Source: Acidobacteriota bacterium (GTDB taxonomy: Bacteria; Acidobacteriota; Terriglobia; Terriglobales; Acidobacteriaceae). From it: a stretch of 64,000 nucleotides of DNA. The translations under genes and the position numbers were made by a program. The notes beneath the pieces are model-generated. The model worked only from the letters and a program-made list of their open reading frames with translations, was not told the DNA's origin and did no database searches. This document shows positions 35,506 to 46,361 of the stretch, one piece after another. Each line of letters opens with the position of its first letter. Position 1 is the stretch's first letter. Where the stretch lies: assembly GCA_021779935.1 (NCBI GenBank), contig JAJXZT010000016.1, positions 223,672 through 287,671 of the forward strand, read 5' to 3'.

Positions 35506-35862
35506 TTGGCTACCCCCACGACGGAACAGAACATGACTCCAGAGGAACAACTTGCTCCCCAACAGTTCGCCAATCACAAGGTGAAGGTCAAGAAATCCGG
35601 CCAGCGCTCCTGCAACGAGCTCAACGAAAAGGCCAAGATGTGCGCCGGACATCTCAAGCGCTGGTATTACTCCACCGACGCCATTGAGCGCGAATGCGGC
35701 GATCTTGAATCCGCCTGGGGCAAGAACGCCGAGGTCTATCGCTGCGAATACTGCCGCACTCTCTACCTGCCGAATGCGCAGGAGAAGACACACAACGTCG
35801 CCGGCCTCGGACGCATCTCCGACTTCGGCCTCACCGTGCCTGCGAAAGAAGAAAAGCAATAG
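35506..35862 (+). CDS. Small cysteine-rich hypothetical protein
   Basis: A 118-residue cytosolic protein with no recognised family. Cysteines at 36, 46, 64 and the pair C80xxC83, plus H49, could bind zinc. The N-terminus is acidic and the tail basic. The start is TTG at 35506 (GAGG seven bases upstream) or ATG at 35533. It lies between the aldehyde dehydrogenase and the M20 peptidase. The region around YRCEYCRTLYLPN suggests a zinc-ribbon-like fold. Function unknown. Confidence 0.6.
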   Translation: MATPTTEQNMTPEEQLAPQQFANHKVKVKKSGQRSCNELNEKAKMCAGHLKRWYYSTDAIERECGDLESAWGKNAEVYRCEYCRTLYLPNAQEKTHNVAGLGRISDFGLTVPAKEEKQ

Positions 35863-36033
35863 TCCGGCCCCCCGCCTTGGCACCGCCAGAGTGGAGCCAG
35901 GGTGGGTGCGTGCCTTCCACGACTGCGATTTTGGTTTTGTATCCCGAACACCCGCGAACTCCGCGTCGAAATTCCATCGTTATCGTGTAGCATGTCTGCA
36001 TCGTTGGAGTGGTTTTCGGGAAGCTAATAAAGT

Positions 36034-37284
36034 ATGTCGCCGGAACTCGAGAGCGGACAGGTATCTCCTATCGCCACGCAGCGTGAGGTCACGCGCCTGG
36101 CGTCTCTCCGCCGTGTCCACGATGCCTTCGCCTGGTTCCGCGCGCACGATCGTGAGATTGCCGACTTCCAGATGCGGCTCACGTCCGTTCCCGCTCCGCC
36201 CTTCCACGAGCAGGATCGCAGCGACTGGTATCGCGAGGAGTTGCGCAAGCTCGGGTTTCTCCCCGTCGAACAGGACGATCTCGGCAATGTCTTTGCCGTC
36301 TATCCCGGGGCCAATCCCGACGCGCCTTTGCTTGCCGTAAGCGCGCATCTCGATACGGTCTTTCCTCCCGACGTTCAGATCCAGGTCAAGCGCGAGTACA
36401 ACCGCCTCTTCGGCCCCGGAATCTCCGACAACGGGGCTGGGCTTACCGCTCTCTGGTCGGTTGCATCCGTCCTGCGTTACTGCGGGTTTCAACTGAAGAC
36501 GCCCGTGCTGTTTCTCGCCAACGTAGGGGAAGAGGGCGAGGGCGACCTGCGCGGCTTCCGTTACGTCTTTGCGCAGGAGCACTGGCGCAGCCGTATCTCG
36601 CAGGTTCTGGTGCTGGATGGCGCCGGCGTGGATACGATCGTGGCGCAAGCGCTCGGCAGTCGCCGCTTCGAAGTTCGCGTCTCCGGTCCGGGCGGCCACT
36701 CGTGGAGCGACTTCGGCGCTCCCAATCCCATCGTCGCCCTTGCGCGCGCCATCGCTGCGCTGGGTGAACTCGAACTCCCGCTCGATCCCAAGACGACGCT
36801 CAATATCGGTACCATCGAGGGCGGCACCTCGGTGAATACGATTCCGGAGTCGGCGGCAATGCGCGTCGACGTGCGTTCCGCCGCCACATCCGAGATCGAC
36901 CGCCTCGAAGACGATCTCCGCGAAACCGTTGCCGCCGCCGTTGCCGAGACGCAGCGCGAGGCCCGCGAGTCGAAGAAGAAACTTACTCTCTCCGTCGAGG
37001 TTGTCGGCAACCGCCCCGCCGCCGAGTTGCGTTCTGACGCTCCCATCATGGCGGTTCTGCGCGCCGTCGATGAACAAATCGGTATCCGCTCCCACATCCA
37101 CCGTGCATCGACAGATGCGAATATTCCGCTCTCGCTGGGGATTGACGCAGCCGCCATCGGCGCCGGAGGGACCGGCGGCGGAGCCCATACTCTGCATGAG
37201 TGGTATGATCCCGCCGGACGCGATCGTGCACTCAAGCGCATCCTGCTTGTCATCCTGGCACTCGCCGGAGTCAACGAACCATGA
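36034..37284 (+). CDS. M20-family metallopeptidase
   Basis: A 416-residue dinuclear zinc peptidase or amidase. The first ligand pair is in VSAHLDTVF (about 104-112), the bridging Asp in GPGISDNGAGL, and the general base Glu in NVGEEGEGDLRG. The dimerisation domain follows (SGPGGHSWSDFG) and the C-terminal ligand His is in GGAHTLHEW. Resembles tripeptidase T/ArgE-type enzymes. The stop overlaps the start of the amidohydrolase (ATGA, 37281-37284), so both are translated together, perhaps to break down the same peptides. Confidence 0.9.
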   Translation: MSPELESGQVSPIATQREVTRLASLRRVHDAFAWFRAHDREIADFQMRLTSVPAPPFHEQDRSDWYREELRKLGFLPVEQDDLGNVFAVYPGANPDAPLLAVSAHLDTVFPPDVQIQVKREYNRLFGPGISDNGAGLTALWSVASVLRYCGFQLKTPVLFLANVGEEGEGDLRGFRYVFAQEHWRSRISQVLVLDGAGVDTIVAQALGSRRFEVRVSGPGGHSWSDFGAPNPIVALARAIAALGELELPLDPKTTLNIGTIEGGTSVNTIPESAAMRVDVRSAATSEIDRLEDDLRETVAAAVAETQREARESKKKLTLSVEVVGNRPAAELRSDAPIMAVLRAVDEQIGIRSHIHRASTDANIPLSLGIDAAAIGAGGTGGGAHTLHEWYDPAGRDRALKRILLVILALAGVNEP

Positions 37285-39101
37285 AATTCGCAGCCCTTGC
37301 CCTGCTGTCCATTGCAACCATCATGAGCGCGCAGACCAAGTCAGAGACCGCCCCAGCCGAAGTTATTTTTATCAATGCCAGCCTTTACACTCCGCTGCCC
37401 GCGACCGAGCCGGCATTGCGCGAGGCAATCGGCAATTTCCCGCGCGCCACGCAAGCTGCCGTCATGGCCGAGATGGCCAAGGGCGTCAAGGCTCCCGCGC
37501 TCCACATGAAGGACGCAGCCATCGCCGTGTGCGACGGCCGCATCGTGGCCATCGGCGAAGTGGCCGATATCACGCACCGCTTCAAGGGCGCGCAGACCGA
37601 GGTCGTCGATCTCCACGGCAGCTTCACCATGCCGGGTTTCAACGACGCGCATGTTCATCTTGCCGCGGCGGGTGCCGAGCAACTGAACGTCGACCTCATC
37701 GGCACTACGTCGCTCGAGGACATGCTGCAACGCATCGCCGAGCGCGTGAAAACCACGCCTCCCGGAGAGTGGATCGTCGGTGACGGCTGGGATCACACCA
37801 AGTGGACCGACCGCCGTCTGCCCACGCGCCAGGACCTCGATGCCATTACCGGGGATCACCCGGCGATCTTTGGACGCGTCGACGGCCACATCGCCGTGGC
37901 GAACTCACTCGCGCTGAAGATTGCAGGCATCACGCGCGACACCAAAGATCCGCAGGGTGCAGAGATCGACCACGACGCCAAGGGCGAACCGACCGGCATC
38001 ATCCGCGAAGACGCGGCCATGCAGATGGTTTATTCCAGGATTCCTCCGCCGTCGCCTGAGAAGCGCCGCAAGGCCTTGGAGTTGGCGACTGCCGATGCCA
38101 CGCAGTCGGGCATCACCAGCGTGCAGGACTTCTCGACCTATGACGACTTCCTCGTCTACGAGCAGATGGAACGCGAAGGTAAGCTCACCGTCCGTGTCGC
38201 CGAGTGGATTCCGTTCATCGATCCGCTGAAAGAGGAGTTGGCGTATCGCGCGCATCATCCGGCAAACGACTTGATGCTGCACACGACGATGCTCAAGGGC
38301 TTCATGGATGGCTCGCTCGGTTCGCGCACCGCCGCGCTGCTCAAACCCTACTCGGACGATCCGACAAACAGCGGACTGCCGCGCTTCGACCAGGCAAAGC
38401 TGAACCAGATGGCCATCGAGCGCGAAGCCGCCGGCTTCCAGATGGGCTTCCACGCCATCGGCGACCGCGCCGCGCAGATGGCGCTCGATGCCTTTGCCGT
38501 CGCTGAAGCCTCGGGCCTGAAGCGCTTCCGGGGCGAGCATCCCAACCTCTTGCCTGAGCAGGCGCTCCGTGAATATCAGGATTCGCGCCGCTTTCGCATC
38601 GAGCATTGCCAGGTGATCACACCAGAGCAACCGGCCGAGTTCGCGAAACTTGGCGTTATCGCCTCGGTGCAGCCCAACCATCTGTTGACCGACATGAACT
38701 GGGCGGAGTCACGCATTGGTCCTGAGCGCGCAAAGTATTCCTACCCGTGGCGCTCGTTCCTTAACGCCGGCGTGCGGCTCGCCTTCGGCACGGATTTTCC
38801 AGTCGAACCGATTTCGCCTTACCCCGGTGTATATGCGGCGGTCACCCGCATGAACACCGCCGGGACGAAGAGTTATTACCCGGAGCAAAGCCTGACCATC
38901 GACGAAGCGCTTGCCGCCTACACCACCGGTTCCGCCTACGCCGAGTTCATGGAGCATCAGAAGGGAATGTTGCTGCCGGGAATGCTGGCTGACATGGTCG
39001 TGCTTGACCGCGACCTGACGAAGATTCCTCCGGCGGAGATCCTCGGCACAAAGGTTCTGCGTACAGTCCTCGGCGGCAAGACAGTCTACGAGGCGAAGTA
39101 A
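37281..39101 (+). CDS. YtcJ-like amidohydrolase, exported
   Basis: A 606-residue amidohydrolase with a signal peptide (FAALALLSIATIMSAQT). Metal ligands DAHVHLA (about 126-130), then HTTMLKGFMDGSLGSRTA (about 335-352), GFHAIGDRAAQMALDAF and the catalytic Asp in FGTDFPVEP. The exported form, coupled to the M20 peptidase, suggests periplasmic breakdown of small amides or peptides. The substrate is not known for this family. A repeat-rich intergenic region follows. Confidence 0.88.
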   Translation: MKFAALALLSIATIMSAQTKSETAPAEVIFINASLYTPLPATEPALREAIGNFPRATQAAVMAEMAKGVKAPALHMKDAAIAVCDGRIVAIGEVADITHRFKGAQTEVVDLHGSFTMPGFNDAHVHLAAAGAEQLNVDLIGTTSLEDMLQRIAERVKTTPPGEWIVGDGWDHTKWTDRRLPTRQDLDAITGDHPAIFGRVDGHIAVANSLALKIAGITRDTKDPQGAEIDHDAKGEPTGIIREDAAMQMVYSRIPPPSPEKRRKALELATADATQSGITSVQDFSTYDDFLVYEQMEREGKLTVRVAEWIPFIDPLKEELAYRAHHPANDLMLHTTMLKGFMDGSLGSRTAALLKPYSDDPTNSGLPRFDQAKLNQMAIEREAAGFQMGFHAIGDRAAQMALDAFAVAEASGLKRFRGEHPNLLPEQALREYQDSRRFRIEHCQVITPEQPAEFAKLGVIASVQPNHLLTDMNWAESRIGPERAKYSYPWRSFLNAGVRLAFGTDFPVEPISPYPGVYAAVTRMNTAGTKSYYPEQSLTIDEALAAYTTGSAYAEFMEHQKGMLLPGMLADMVVLDRDLTKIPPAEILGTKVLRTVLGGKTVYEAK

Positions 39102-39106
39102 TCGGG

Positions 39107-39188
39107 AAATCGGAAAAAGTTGAATCGGAAAATCGGAAGAAATAATAATGATCGCTTTTCCTTTTTCCGATTCTCCGATTTTCCGATC
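39107..39188. repeat. Inverted AATCGGA repeats after the amidohydrolase
   Basis: AATCGGAAAATCGG (39123-39136) and its complement CCGATTTTCCGAT (39175-39187) face each other with AT-rich DNA between. Further ATCGGAAA/TTTTCCGAT words flank them. It may end transcription, but the T-tract is split. Confidence 0.55.
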
Positions 39189-39214
39189 CCTTCTCGCCTG
39201 TTACCTTTAGTCCT

Positions 39215-40126
39215 GTGTCTCGTTCTCTCAAGGCCCACATTCTGCTTGTCTTCGTGACGTTTGTCTGGGGTGCGACCTTCGTCGTCATCAAGGACGCTCT
39301 CTCGCTCGTCACGCCGCTGCTCTTCAATGCCGTGCGCATGGTGATTGCCGCGGCGCTGCTGGCGGTTATATTCCGCCGCGAGTTCGCGCGCATGACGCGC
39401 GGCGCGGTTCTCAGCGGCATTGTCATTGGCACATTTCTCTGGGCGGGTTACGAATTCCAGACCGCCGGTCTCCGGCTCACCACTCCTTCCAAGTCCGCGT
39501 TCCTTACCGGCATCTCCGTGGTGCTGGTGCCCGTGCTGCTCGCGCTCTTCTGGCGGCGTCATGTAAATCGATGGACATTGATGGGAGTCATTGCGGCCTT
39601 TATCGGGTTATATCTCATGACGGTGCCTGCGGGTGGTGCGGGCATGTCCCTTGGCGGCATCAACACAGGGGATCTGATGACTCTTGGCTGTGCCGTGATG
39701 TTCGCCTTCCAGATCATCTTTGTCGGACGGGCCACGCAACGTTTTCCGTATGGACAAATCGTTGCCGTGCAACTCATCACTTGCGCTGTCTGGATGGTGA
39801 TCAGCGTGCCCGTTTTGGAACGCCCGGCGCACATCACCTGGAGTGTTCAGGTCTTTTGGGCGCTTGGCGTTACGGCCTTGCTGGGGACGGTGGTTGCGTT
39901 CGCCGTTCAGGGCTGGGCGCAGCAGTTCACGCCGCCCACTCACACTGCGTTGATCTTTTCGCTGGAACCGGTTTTTGCCGGTGTGACGTCTTATGTGGTC
40001 CTCGGCGAACGTCTTGGCTGGCGAGGGGGTGCCGGTGCGGTGCTCATTCTGGCGGGAGTTCTGGTCAGCGAACTTCTTGGAACGGTGCAGCATCCGGAAG
40101 CGGAACTGGCGGCAGAAGCCCGCTGA
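39215..40126 (+). CDS. EamA/DMT-family transporter
   Basis: A 303-residue inner-membrane protein with ten helices in two EamA repeats (about 5-140 and 150-290). The repeats show VTFVWGATFVVIKDAL and GAVLILAGVLVSELLG. The start is GTG at 39215. The family exports metabolites or amino acids; the solute is unknown. It follows the repeat-rich intergenic DNA, so it is probably a separate transcription unit from the amidohydrolase. Confidence 0.88.
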   Translation: MSRSLKAHILLVFVTFVWGATFVVIKDALSLVTPLLFNAVRMVIAAALLAVIFRREFARMTRGAVLSGIVIGTFLWAGYEFQTAGLRLTTPSKSAFLTGISVVLVPVLLALFWRRHVNRWTLMGVIAAFIGLYLMTVPAGGAGMSLGGINTGDLMTLGCAVMFAFQIIFVGRATQRFPYGQIVAVQLITCAVWMVISVPVLERPAHITWSVQVFWALGVTALLGTVVAFAVQGWAQQFTPPTHTALIFSLEPVFAGVTSYVVLGERLGWRGGAGAVLILAGVLVSELLGTVQHPEAELAAEAR

Positions 40127-40319
40127 GGCACGTCGGTGGTGGCATGATTCTGCATTTGAGTTGGTAACGAGATGCGCGAAGTATGCGTCTAATCACCGGA
40201 GAAGAGATTGACAAGTGAGAGTATTTCCGCACAACCCAGACATTCGTAATTTGCATCCTGCTCTGCGGCGGCCCAAATCGCGGAGGTGCTTCTGGGTGAG
40301 GACGCACGTAACCGGGTTC

Positions 40320-40325
40320 TATAAT
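40320..40325 (+). promoter_or_regulatory. Perfect TATAAT -10 element ahead of degP
   Basis: TATAAT at 40320-40325, 32 bp before the ATG at 40358. The -35 region (TGAGGA at 40297-40302) is a poor match, so an activator or another sigma factor may be needed. Confidence 0.35.
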
Positions 40326-40357
40326 CTAAATCAAGGTATTTGGCTGGAGGGCAATCT

Positions 40358-41938
<1,581 letters not shown>

Positions 41939-41957
41939 TACACTTACAGTCTCCTGA

Positions 41958-41991
41958 CCAGCGCCGGACTTCTTCGGATGTCCGGCGCTGG
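41958..41991. terminator. Terminator-like hairpin after degP
   Basis: CCAGCGCCGGAC (41958-41969) and GTCCGGCGCTGG (41980-41991) form a perfect 12-bp stem. No T-tract follows, so it may instead protect the 3' end. Confidence 0.5.
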
Positions 41992-42127
41992 CCGCTGTAG
42001 GTTTAGTCCCGGGCCGGGTTCGCCTGGGATTGGAGATTGTTCGTTATTATTGCCCGTCCCCCATACCCCGCCGCGGTTGCCTTTGCCGCTGGAAGGGTGG
42101 GCGGAACCCAATCCGAGAGGTGTTGTA

Positions 42128-42667
42128 TTGAGGTCGGCTGCTTCCTTTAAGCGCGTTTTGGGCGTGTGTTTCTCGCTTTTTCTGCTCGTCCCTCTCTTGC
42201 TCGCCCAGACGCATCCCGTCAAAAAGCGTCCGGTGAAGCGTGCCGTCCGGCGCACCCCGGTTCACCACGTTGTTAAATCTTCTGCCCGGCCCAAGGCCGC
42301 CGCCGCGCACCGGAAGGCCGTCAGCAAGCGCACCGTCCGTTGGCGCCGGAAGCCCGTGCGCCGGGTGCGTGGCCAGCAGGAAATTACTCCGGACCGTGCG
42401 CGGGAGATTCAATCGGCCCTGATTCGCGAGCATTATCTCGACGGCCAGCCCAGCGGCGTGTGGGATGCGAAGACCAAGCAGGCGCTAGCCAGGTTCCAGG
42501 GCGATAACGGCTGGCAGACCAAGTATGTTCCCGATTCGCGAGCGCTCATCAAGCTTGGTCTTGGCCCCAGCCACGACGGCCTGCTTAACCCCAACAGCGC
42601 CGCCATCGTATCCCCCAATCAACTTGGGGTGGAGACGGACATTCCCGGCGGAGCCGAGTCGCACTGA
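42128..42667 (+). CDS. Secreted peptidoglycan-binding-domain protein
   Basis: A 179-residue protein. TTG at 42128 has GAGAGG seven bases upstream and gives a good signal peptide (FKRVLGVCFSLFLLVPLLLAQ). A very basic Ala/Lys/Arg-rich linker (about 25-85) is followed by a PGRP-type binding domain (about 90-150) with the DRAREIQSALIREHYLDGQPSGVWDAKTKQALARFQ and the later LIKLGLGPS. It should bind the sacculus; no catalytic domain is visible. The linker could contact nucleic acid or LPS. It lies between degP and a converging histidine kinase. Confidence 0.8.
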   Translation: MRSAASFKRVLGVCFSLFLLVPLLLAQTHPVKKRPVKRAVRRTPVHHVVKSSARPKAAAAHRKAVSKRTVRWRRKPVRRVRGQQEITPDRAREIQSALIREHYLDGQPSGVWDAKTKQALARFQGDNGWQTKYVPDSRALIKLGLGPSHDGLLNPNSAAIVSPNQLGVETDIPGGAESH

Positions 42668-42714
42668 GCTTCACCGTTCGCTGACTTTTCGCGCGGCCTG
42701 CGGGTCGCGTTTTC

Positions 42715-45700
42715 TTATTCGGGGGGATGCAGGATTTCGTATACCCTGCGCGCCAGTGCGGCGGGAGTGAATGGTTTTTGCAGGAAGGCTGTTCCCGGGT
42801 CGAGCACGCCATGGTGGATGATTGCTTCCTCGGTGTATCCCGATATATAGAGGACTTTCGTCTTGGGCCGTTCGCTTGTCACCTTGCGCGCAATGTCGCG
42901 TCCAGACATTTGGTCCAGCACGATGTCCGTGATCAGCAAGTGGATGGGGTCCTCGTAGTCGCCGCAGATGCGCATCGCCTCGGCTCCGCTGTTCGCTTCC
43001 AGCACGCGGTATCCCTTCCGCTGCAGTACCTCCCGGACCAGCGCTCGAACCCCGTCCTCATCTTCCACCAGCAGGACTGTTTCCGTTCCCGCGAACGTTG
43101 GCGATTGCGTCGGCCTTGCAGGCGCCGGCTCCACCGCACCGTGAACGATCGGCAGATAAACCTTGAAGCACGATCCCTGTCCCGGTTCACTGTAAACCCA
43201 TACCAGCCCGCCACTTTGCCGCACGATGCCATAGACCGTCGAAAGCCCAAGCCCCGTCCCCTTGCCGAGTTCCTTTGTCGTGAAGAATGGCTCGAAAATA
43301 TGGGAGAGCGTTTCGGCGTCCATGCCGCTGCCCGAGTCGCTCACGCTCAGCAGGGCATATTCGCCGCCCCGTGGCAGCGCGTGTTCTCGCGCGAATTCGT
43401 CGTCCAGTTCCATGTTGCGCGTTTCTATCGTCAGCAGACCGCCCGTTGGCATGGCATCGCGCGCGTTCACCGCCAGGTTCATGATCACCTGTTCGATCTG
43501 GCCCGGATCGGCTTTTACTTTGCCCAGCTTGTCATCCAGCACCACGCGCAATTCCACATCTTCGCCCAGCAACCTTCGCAGCAACAGGTCCATGTTGTGG
43601 ACGATCACGTTGAGGTCGAGCACCTTCGGTTCCATCACCTGTCGCCGGCTGAAAGCCAGCAGTTGTTTCGTCAGGTCGGAGGCACGGTCCGCGGCCCGCC
43701 TGATCTCCTCGATTTCCTGGCGCATCGAGTGTGACGCTTGCAGGTCGTTCAGCATCAGGTCGCTGTAGCCGCGGATGACCGTCAACAGGTTGTTGAAGTC
43801 GTGCGCCACGCCGCCCGCCAGGCGTCCGATGGCCTCCATCTTCTGCGAGTGCAGCAGTTGTTCTTCCAGTTGCCGCCGCTCGGTCGTGTCTTCCACGATC
43901 ATCTCGAAGCTCGTCAGCTCGCCCGGGTAGCGAATGCACCTTCCGCTCAGCCGTACCGTGATGACGCGTCCATCCTTGCGTTTCCAGCGGGTTTCAATGC
44001 CCTCGATCTGCGGCGCGTTGCCCACGTGCGCAATAATGCGCTCGCGATCTCCCGGTTCGGCATACAGGTCGCGAACCATATTGATGGACAACAATTCTTC
44101 GGGTGAGCCATACCCCAGCATCCTTACCAGCGCCGGGTTGACGTCGAGAAACTGTCCTTCGCGGCTTGAGCGGTAGATTCCATATACCGCGCTCTGCACC
44201 TGCGACCGGTAGCGCGCCTCCGACCGTCGCAACGCATCCTGGTTGCGCCGGTGTTCAATTGCCCGCGCCACCTGCTGCGAAACGAATTGCAGGATTTCCT
44301 TGTCTTCCTGGCCGTAACGGATCTTCTCCGAGTAGCTCTGCACCGTCAGCACGCCGAACGTTTTCTCGCCCGACTTCAGTGGAACTCCGATCCAGTCAAT
44401 CGACGGCGCTCCCACCAGCGCCACTTCTCCTGCCGCCACCAGTTCATCGAATACCTGCGGATCGGCGAACAGGGGTTTCCCTGTGCGCAACACGTAGTCG
44501 GTCAGCCCGCGCGAGCGTTCGGCCGGCGGCGGCGGCTCCGGGTCTTCTTCGTCCACGAAATAAGGGAAGTGAATTGTCTGTGTCTCGTCGTCCAGCAGCG
44601 CGACGTAGAAATTCCGCGCGTCCATCAGTTCGCCCACAATGCCGTGCAGTGCCGGATAGAGTTCTTCCAATTCCTGTCCTGAACTGGAAAGATCCGCGAT
44701 GCGATACAGCGCAGCCTGCATCTGTTCCGCCCGCTTGCGCGCCGTGACGTCGAATGCCGTGCCCAGGATTGCCGGTTCGCCCCGATAGGTGATCAGCGCC
44801 GCCGTGAAGTCCAGCCAGCGCCCTCCTCCCTGTTTTGCCCGGACCAGGACCTCGTAGCGCGAAGGCATCGATTCTCCCCGCAGTCTTGCCGCGGCCCGTT
44901 CCTTTACCGATTCCCGGTGGTCGGGATGCACCAGGTCGTGGATGCTCATCGCCGCCAGTTCGTCCGCCGAGTATCCTGTAATCCCCTCGTATGCTCCATT
45001 CACGTACACGTGCCGGTCATTCTGGTAGATGAAGATTCCCGATGCGGTCGTCTCCGCCACAGCACGAAACTTTCCTTCGCTCTCGCGTACCGCCAGCTCC
45101 GCGCGTTTGCGCTCGGAGATGTCGCGTGCGATTCCCTGGATTCCAACCGGTGCGCCGTTGCGCATGATCGGTCGTGCGCTGATTTCCAGTGGTACCCGGT
45201 CTCCTCCGCGCTTGATGATCTCGATTTCAAACGGGGAAGCCGCCTCGCCTCGGACCAGCAGCTCAATCGTTTGCCGTACCGGCGGCATATACTCCGGCGC
45301 CACCACGTCCGCAATATTCAGCTTCAACGCTTCCGCCTGGCTGTAACCGGTAACCGTAGCCACGGACGGCGACGCGGAAATGAAGTTTCCCTGCAAGTCG
45401 TGCGAGTAGATGATGTCGGTTGCATTCTCGATCAGTTCGCGATGGCGCTCTTCGCTGGCTGCCAGGATTGCTTCCGCCAGATTGCGCTCCGTCAGGTCCA
45501 TCGCCGTGCCGATCGCGCCAATGATGTTGCCATGCGGGTCCCGCAGCGGTTCCACGTGGCTGTCGAAGACGCGGCCGTAGTGGGAATATTCATAATCGAC
45601 GGATTCACCCGACAGCGCCCGCCTGTGTGCCGCGATGGCGTGGTGTTCGGGGTCGTTAGTCTGGAAGAATTCGAAGAGCGTGCTGCCCACCACGCTGCCG

Positions 45701-46251
45701 CCGGGAATATTCGTCAGTCCCGCTCCTGTCGAACTCAGAAAGCGCAATGCCGTATCCGTGGTCCACAGAACAATCGGCGCGCGCATGCTGAGGATTCGCA
45801 GCCCGTCGCTCGTCGAGAGCTCCTGTCCGGCGGCTATTTCCACCGTAGCCAGCAGGCAGGGCGTGCCATCCACTTCCAGCGGCCGTGCGCGTACCGTTGC
45901 CTTGTGTTGGGTCCCATCCTTCGCCAGCAACGTTGCCACATACTCAGCGTTGCCGCCTCGCAGCGCCCGCTGAGCGGCCTCGCGATCATCCTCGACGTGC
46001 AGATGCAGAAATCCGCCGTCAGCCTGCTCGCGTTCTCCCAATGTGTACTTGTCTCGCGCGGCGGTGCTGCACTCCAGGATCGCCAGCGTTGAGTTAGCCA
46101 AAAGGAATGCCGGTACGGGGAGACGCAGCAAAACCTCGCGGTGGACGCTCCCGCCCGTGCCGCCGGTGTTTGCCGGACGCAAAATCGACTCCCGCTCACT
46201 CGATCCGCTGGTGAGGGGCGATTTAGGTTTTTCGGAAATGAGCCCCTCCAC
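42715..46251 (-). CDS. Multi-PAS/GAF hybrid sensor histidine kinase
   Basis: A 1178-residue cytosolic sensor without membrane helices. Four or five PAS domains (about 40-140, 165-275, 285-400, 405-520 and 700-815) surround a GAF domain (about 530-690). The kinase core starts with the H-box GGVAHDFNNLL, phospho-His817; the N-box is LAVNARDAMP (Asn929) and the G-boxes DSGSGM and GKGTGLGLSTVYGIV. A C-terminal receiver (about 1055-1178) has the phospho-acceptor Asp1109 in LLITDIVLD. Signals are unknown and the partner response regulator, if any, is not adjacent. Confidence 0.92.
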   Translation of the reverse strand: MEGLISEKPKSPLTSGSSERESILRPANTGGTGGSVHREVLLRLPVPAFLLANSTLAILECSTAARDKYTLGEREQADGGFLHLHVEDDREAAQRALRGGNAEYVATLLAKDGTQHKATVRARPLEVDGTPCLLATVEIAAGQELSTSDGLRILSMRAPIVLWTTDTALRFLSSTGAGLTNIPGGSVVGSTLFEFFQTNDPEHHAIAAHRRALSGESVDYEYSHYGRVFDSHVEPLRDPHGNIIGAIGTAMDLTERNLAEAILAASEERHRELIENATDIIYSHDLQGNFISASPSVATVTGYSQAEALKLNIADVVAPEYMPPVRQTIELLVRGEAASPFEIEIIKRGGDRVPLEISARPIMRNGAPVGIQGIARDISERKRAELAVRESEGKFRAVAETTASGIFIYQNDRHVYVNGAYEGITGYSADELAAMSIHDLVHPDHRESVKERAAARLRGESMPSRYEVLVRAKQGGGRWLDFTAALITYRGEPAILGTAFDVTARKRAEQMQAALYRIADLSSSGQELEELYPALHGIVGELMDARNFYVALLDDETQTIHFPYFVDEEDPEPPPPAERSRGLTDYVLRTGKPLFADPQVFDELVAAGEVALVGAPSIDWIGVPLKSGEKTFGVLTVQSYSEKIRYGQEDKEILQFVSQQVARAIEHRRNQDALRRSEARYRSQVQSAVYGIYRSSREGQFLDVNPALVRMLGYGSPEELLSINMVRDLYAEPGDRERIIAHVGNAPQIEGIETRWKRKDGRVITVRLSGRCIRYPGELTSFEMIVEDTTERRQLEEQLLHSQKMEAIGRLAGGVAHDFNNLLTVIRGYSDLMLNDLQASHSMRQEIEEIRRAADRASDLTKQLLAFSRRQVMEPKVLDLNVIVHNMDLLLRRLLGEDVELRVVLDDKLGKVKADPGQIEQVIMNLAVNARDAMPTGGLLTIETRNMELDDEFAREHALPRGGEYALLSVSDSGSGMDAETLSHIFEPFFTTKELGKGTGLGLSTVYGIVRQSGGLVWVYSEPGQGSCFKVYLPIVHGAVEPAPARPTQSPTFAGTETVLLVEDEDGVRALVREVLQRKGYRVLEANSGAEAMRICGDYEDPIHLLITDIVLDQMSGRDIARKVTSERPKTKVLYISGYTEEAIIHHGVLDPGTAFLQKPFTPAALARRVYEILHPPE

Positions 46252-46361
46252 GGATGGCTATGGGTTTGTAGCGATTGAACACTTTATAACCCATGCAACT
46301 GCTGTCTTCCAACCCCTGGAGGAAAATCGAAGTTAATGCAGCAGGTTCCACCGGGAATCGT

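Noticed and set aside
37281..37284. Possible frameshift or fusion between the peptidase and the amidohydrolase
   Set aside because: The overlap is a clean ATGA and both proteins are complete with their own starts, one with a signal peptide.
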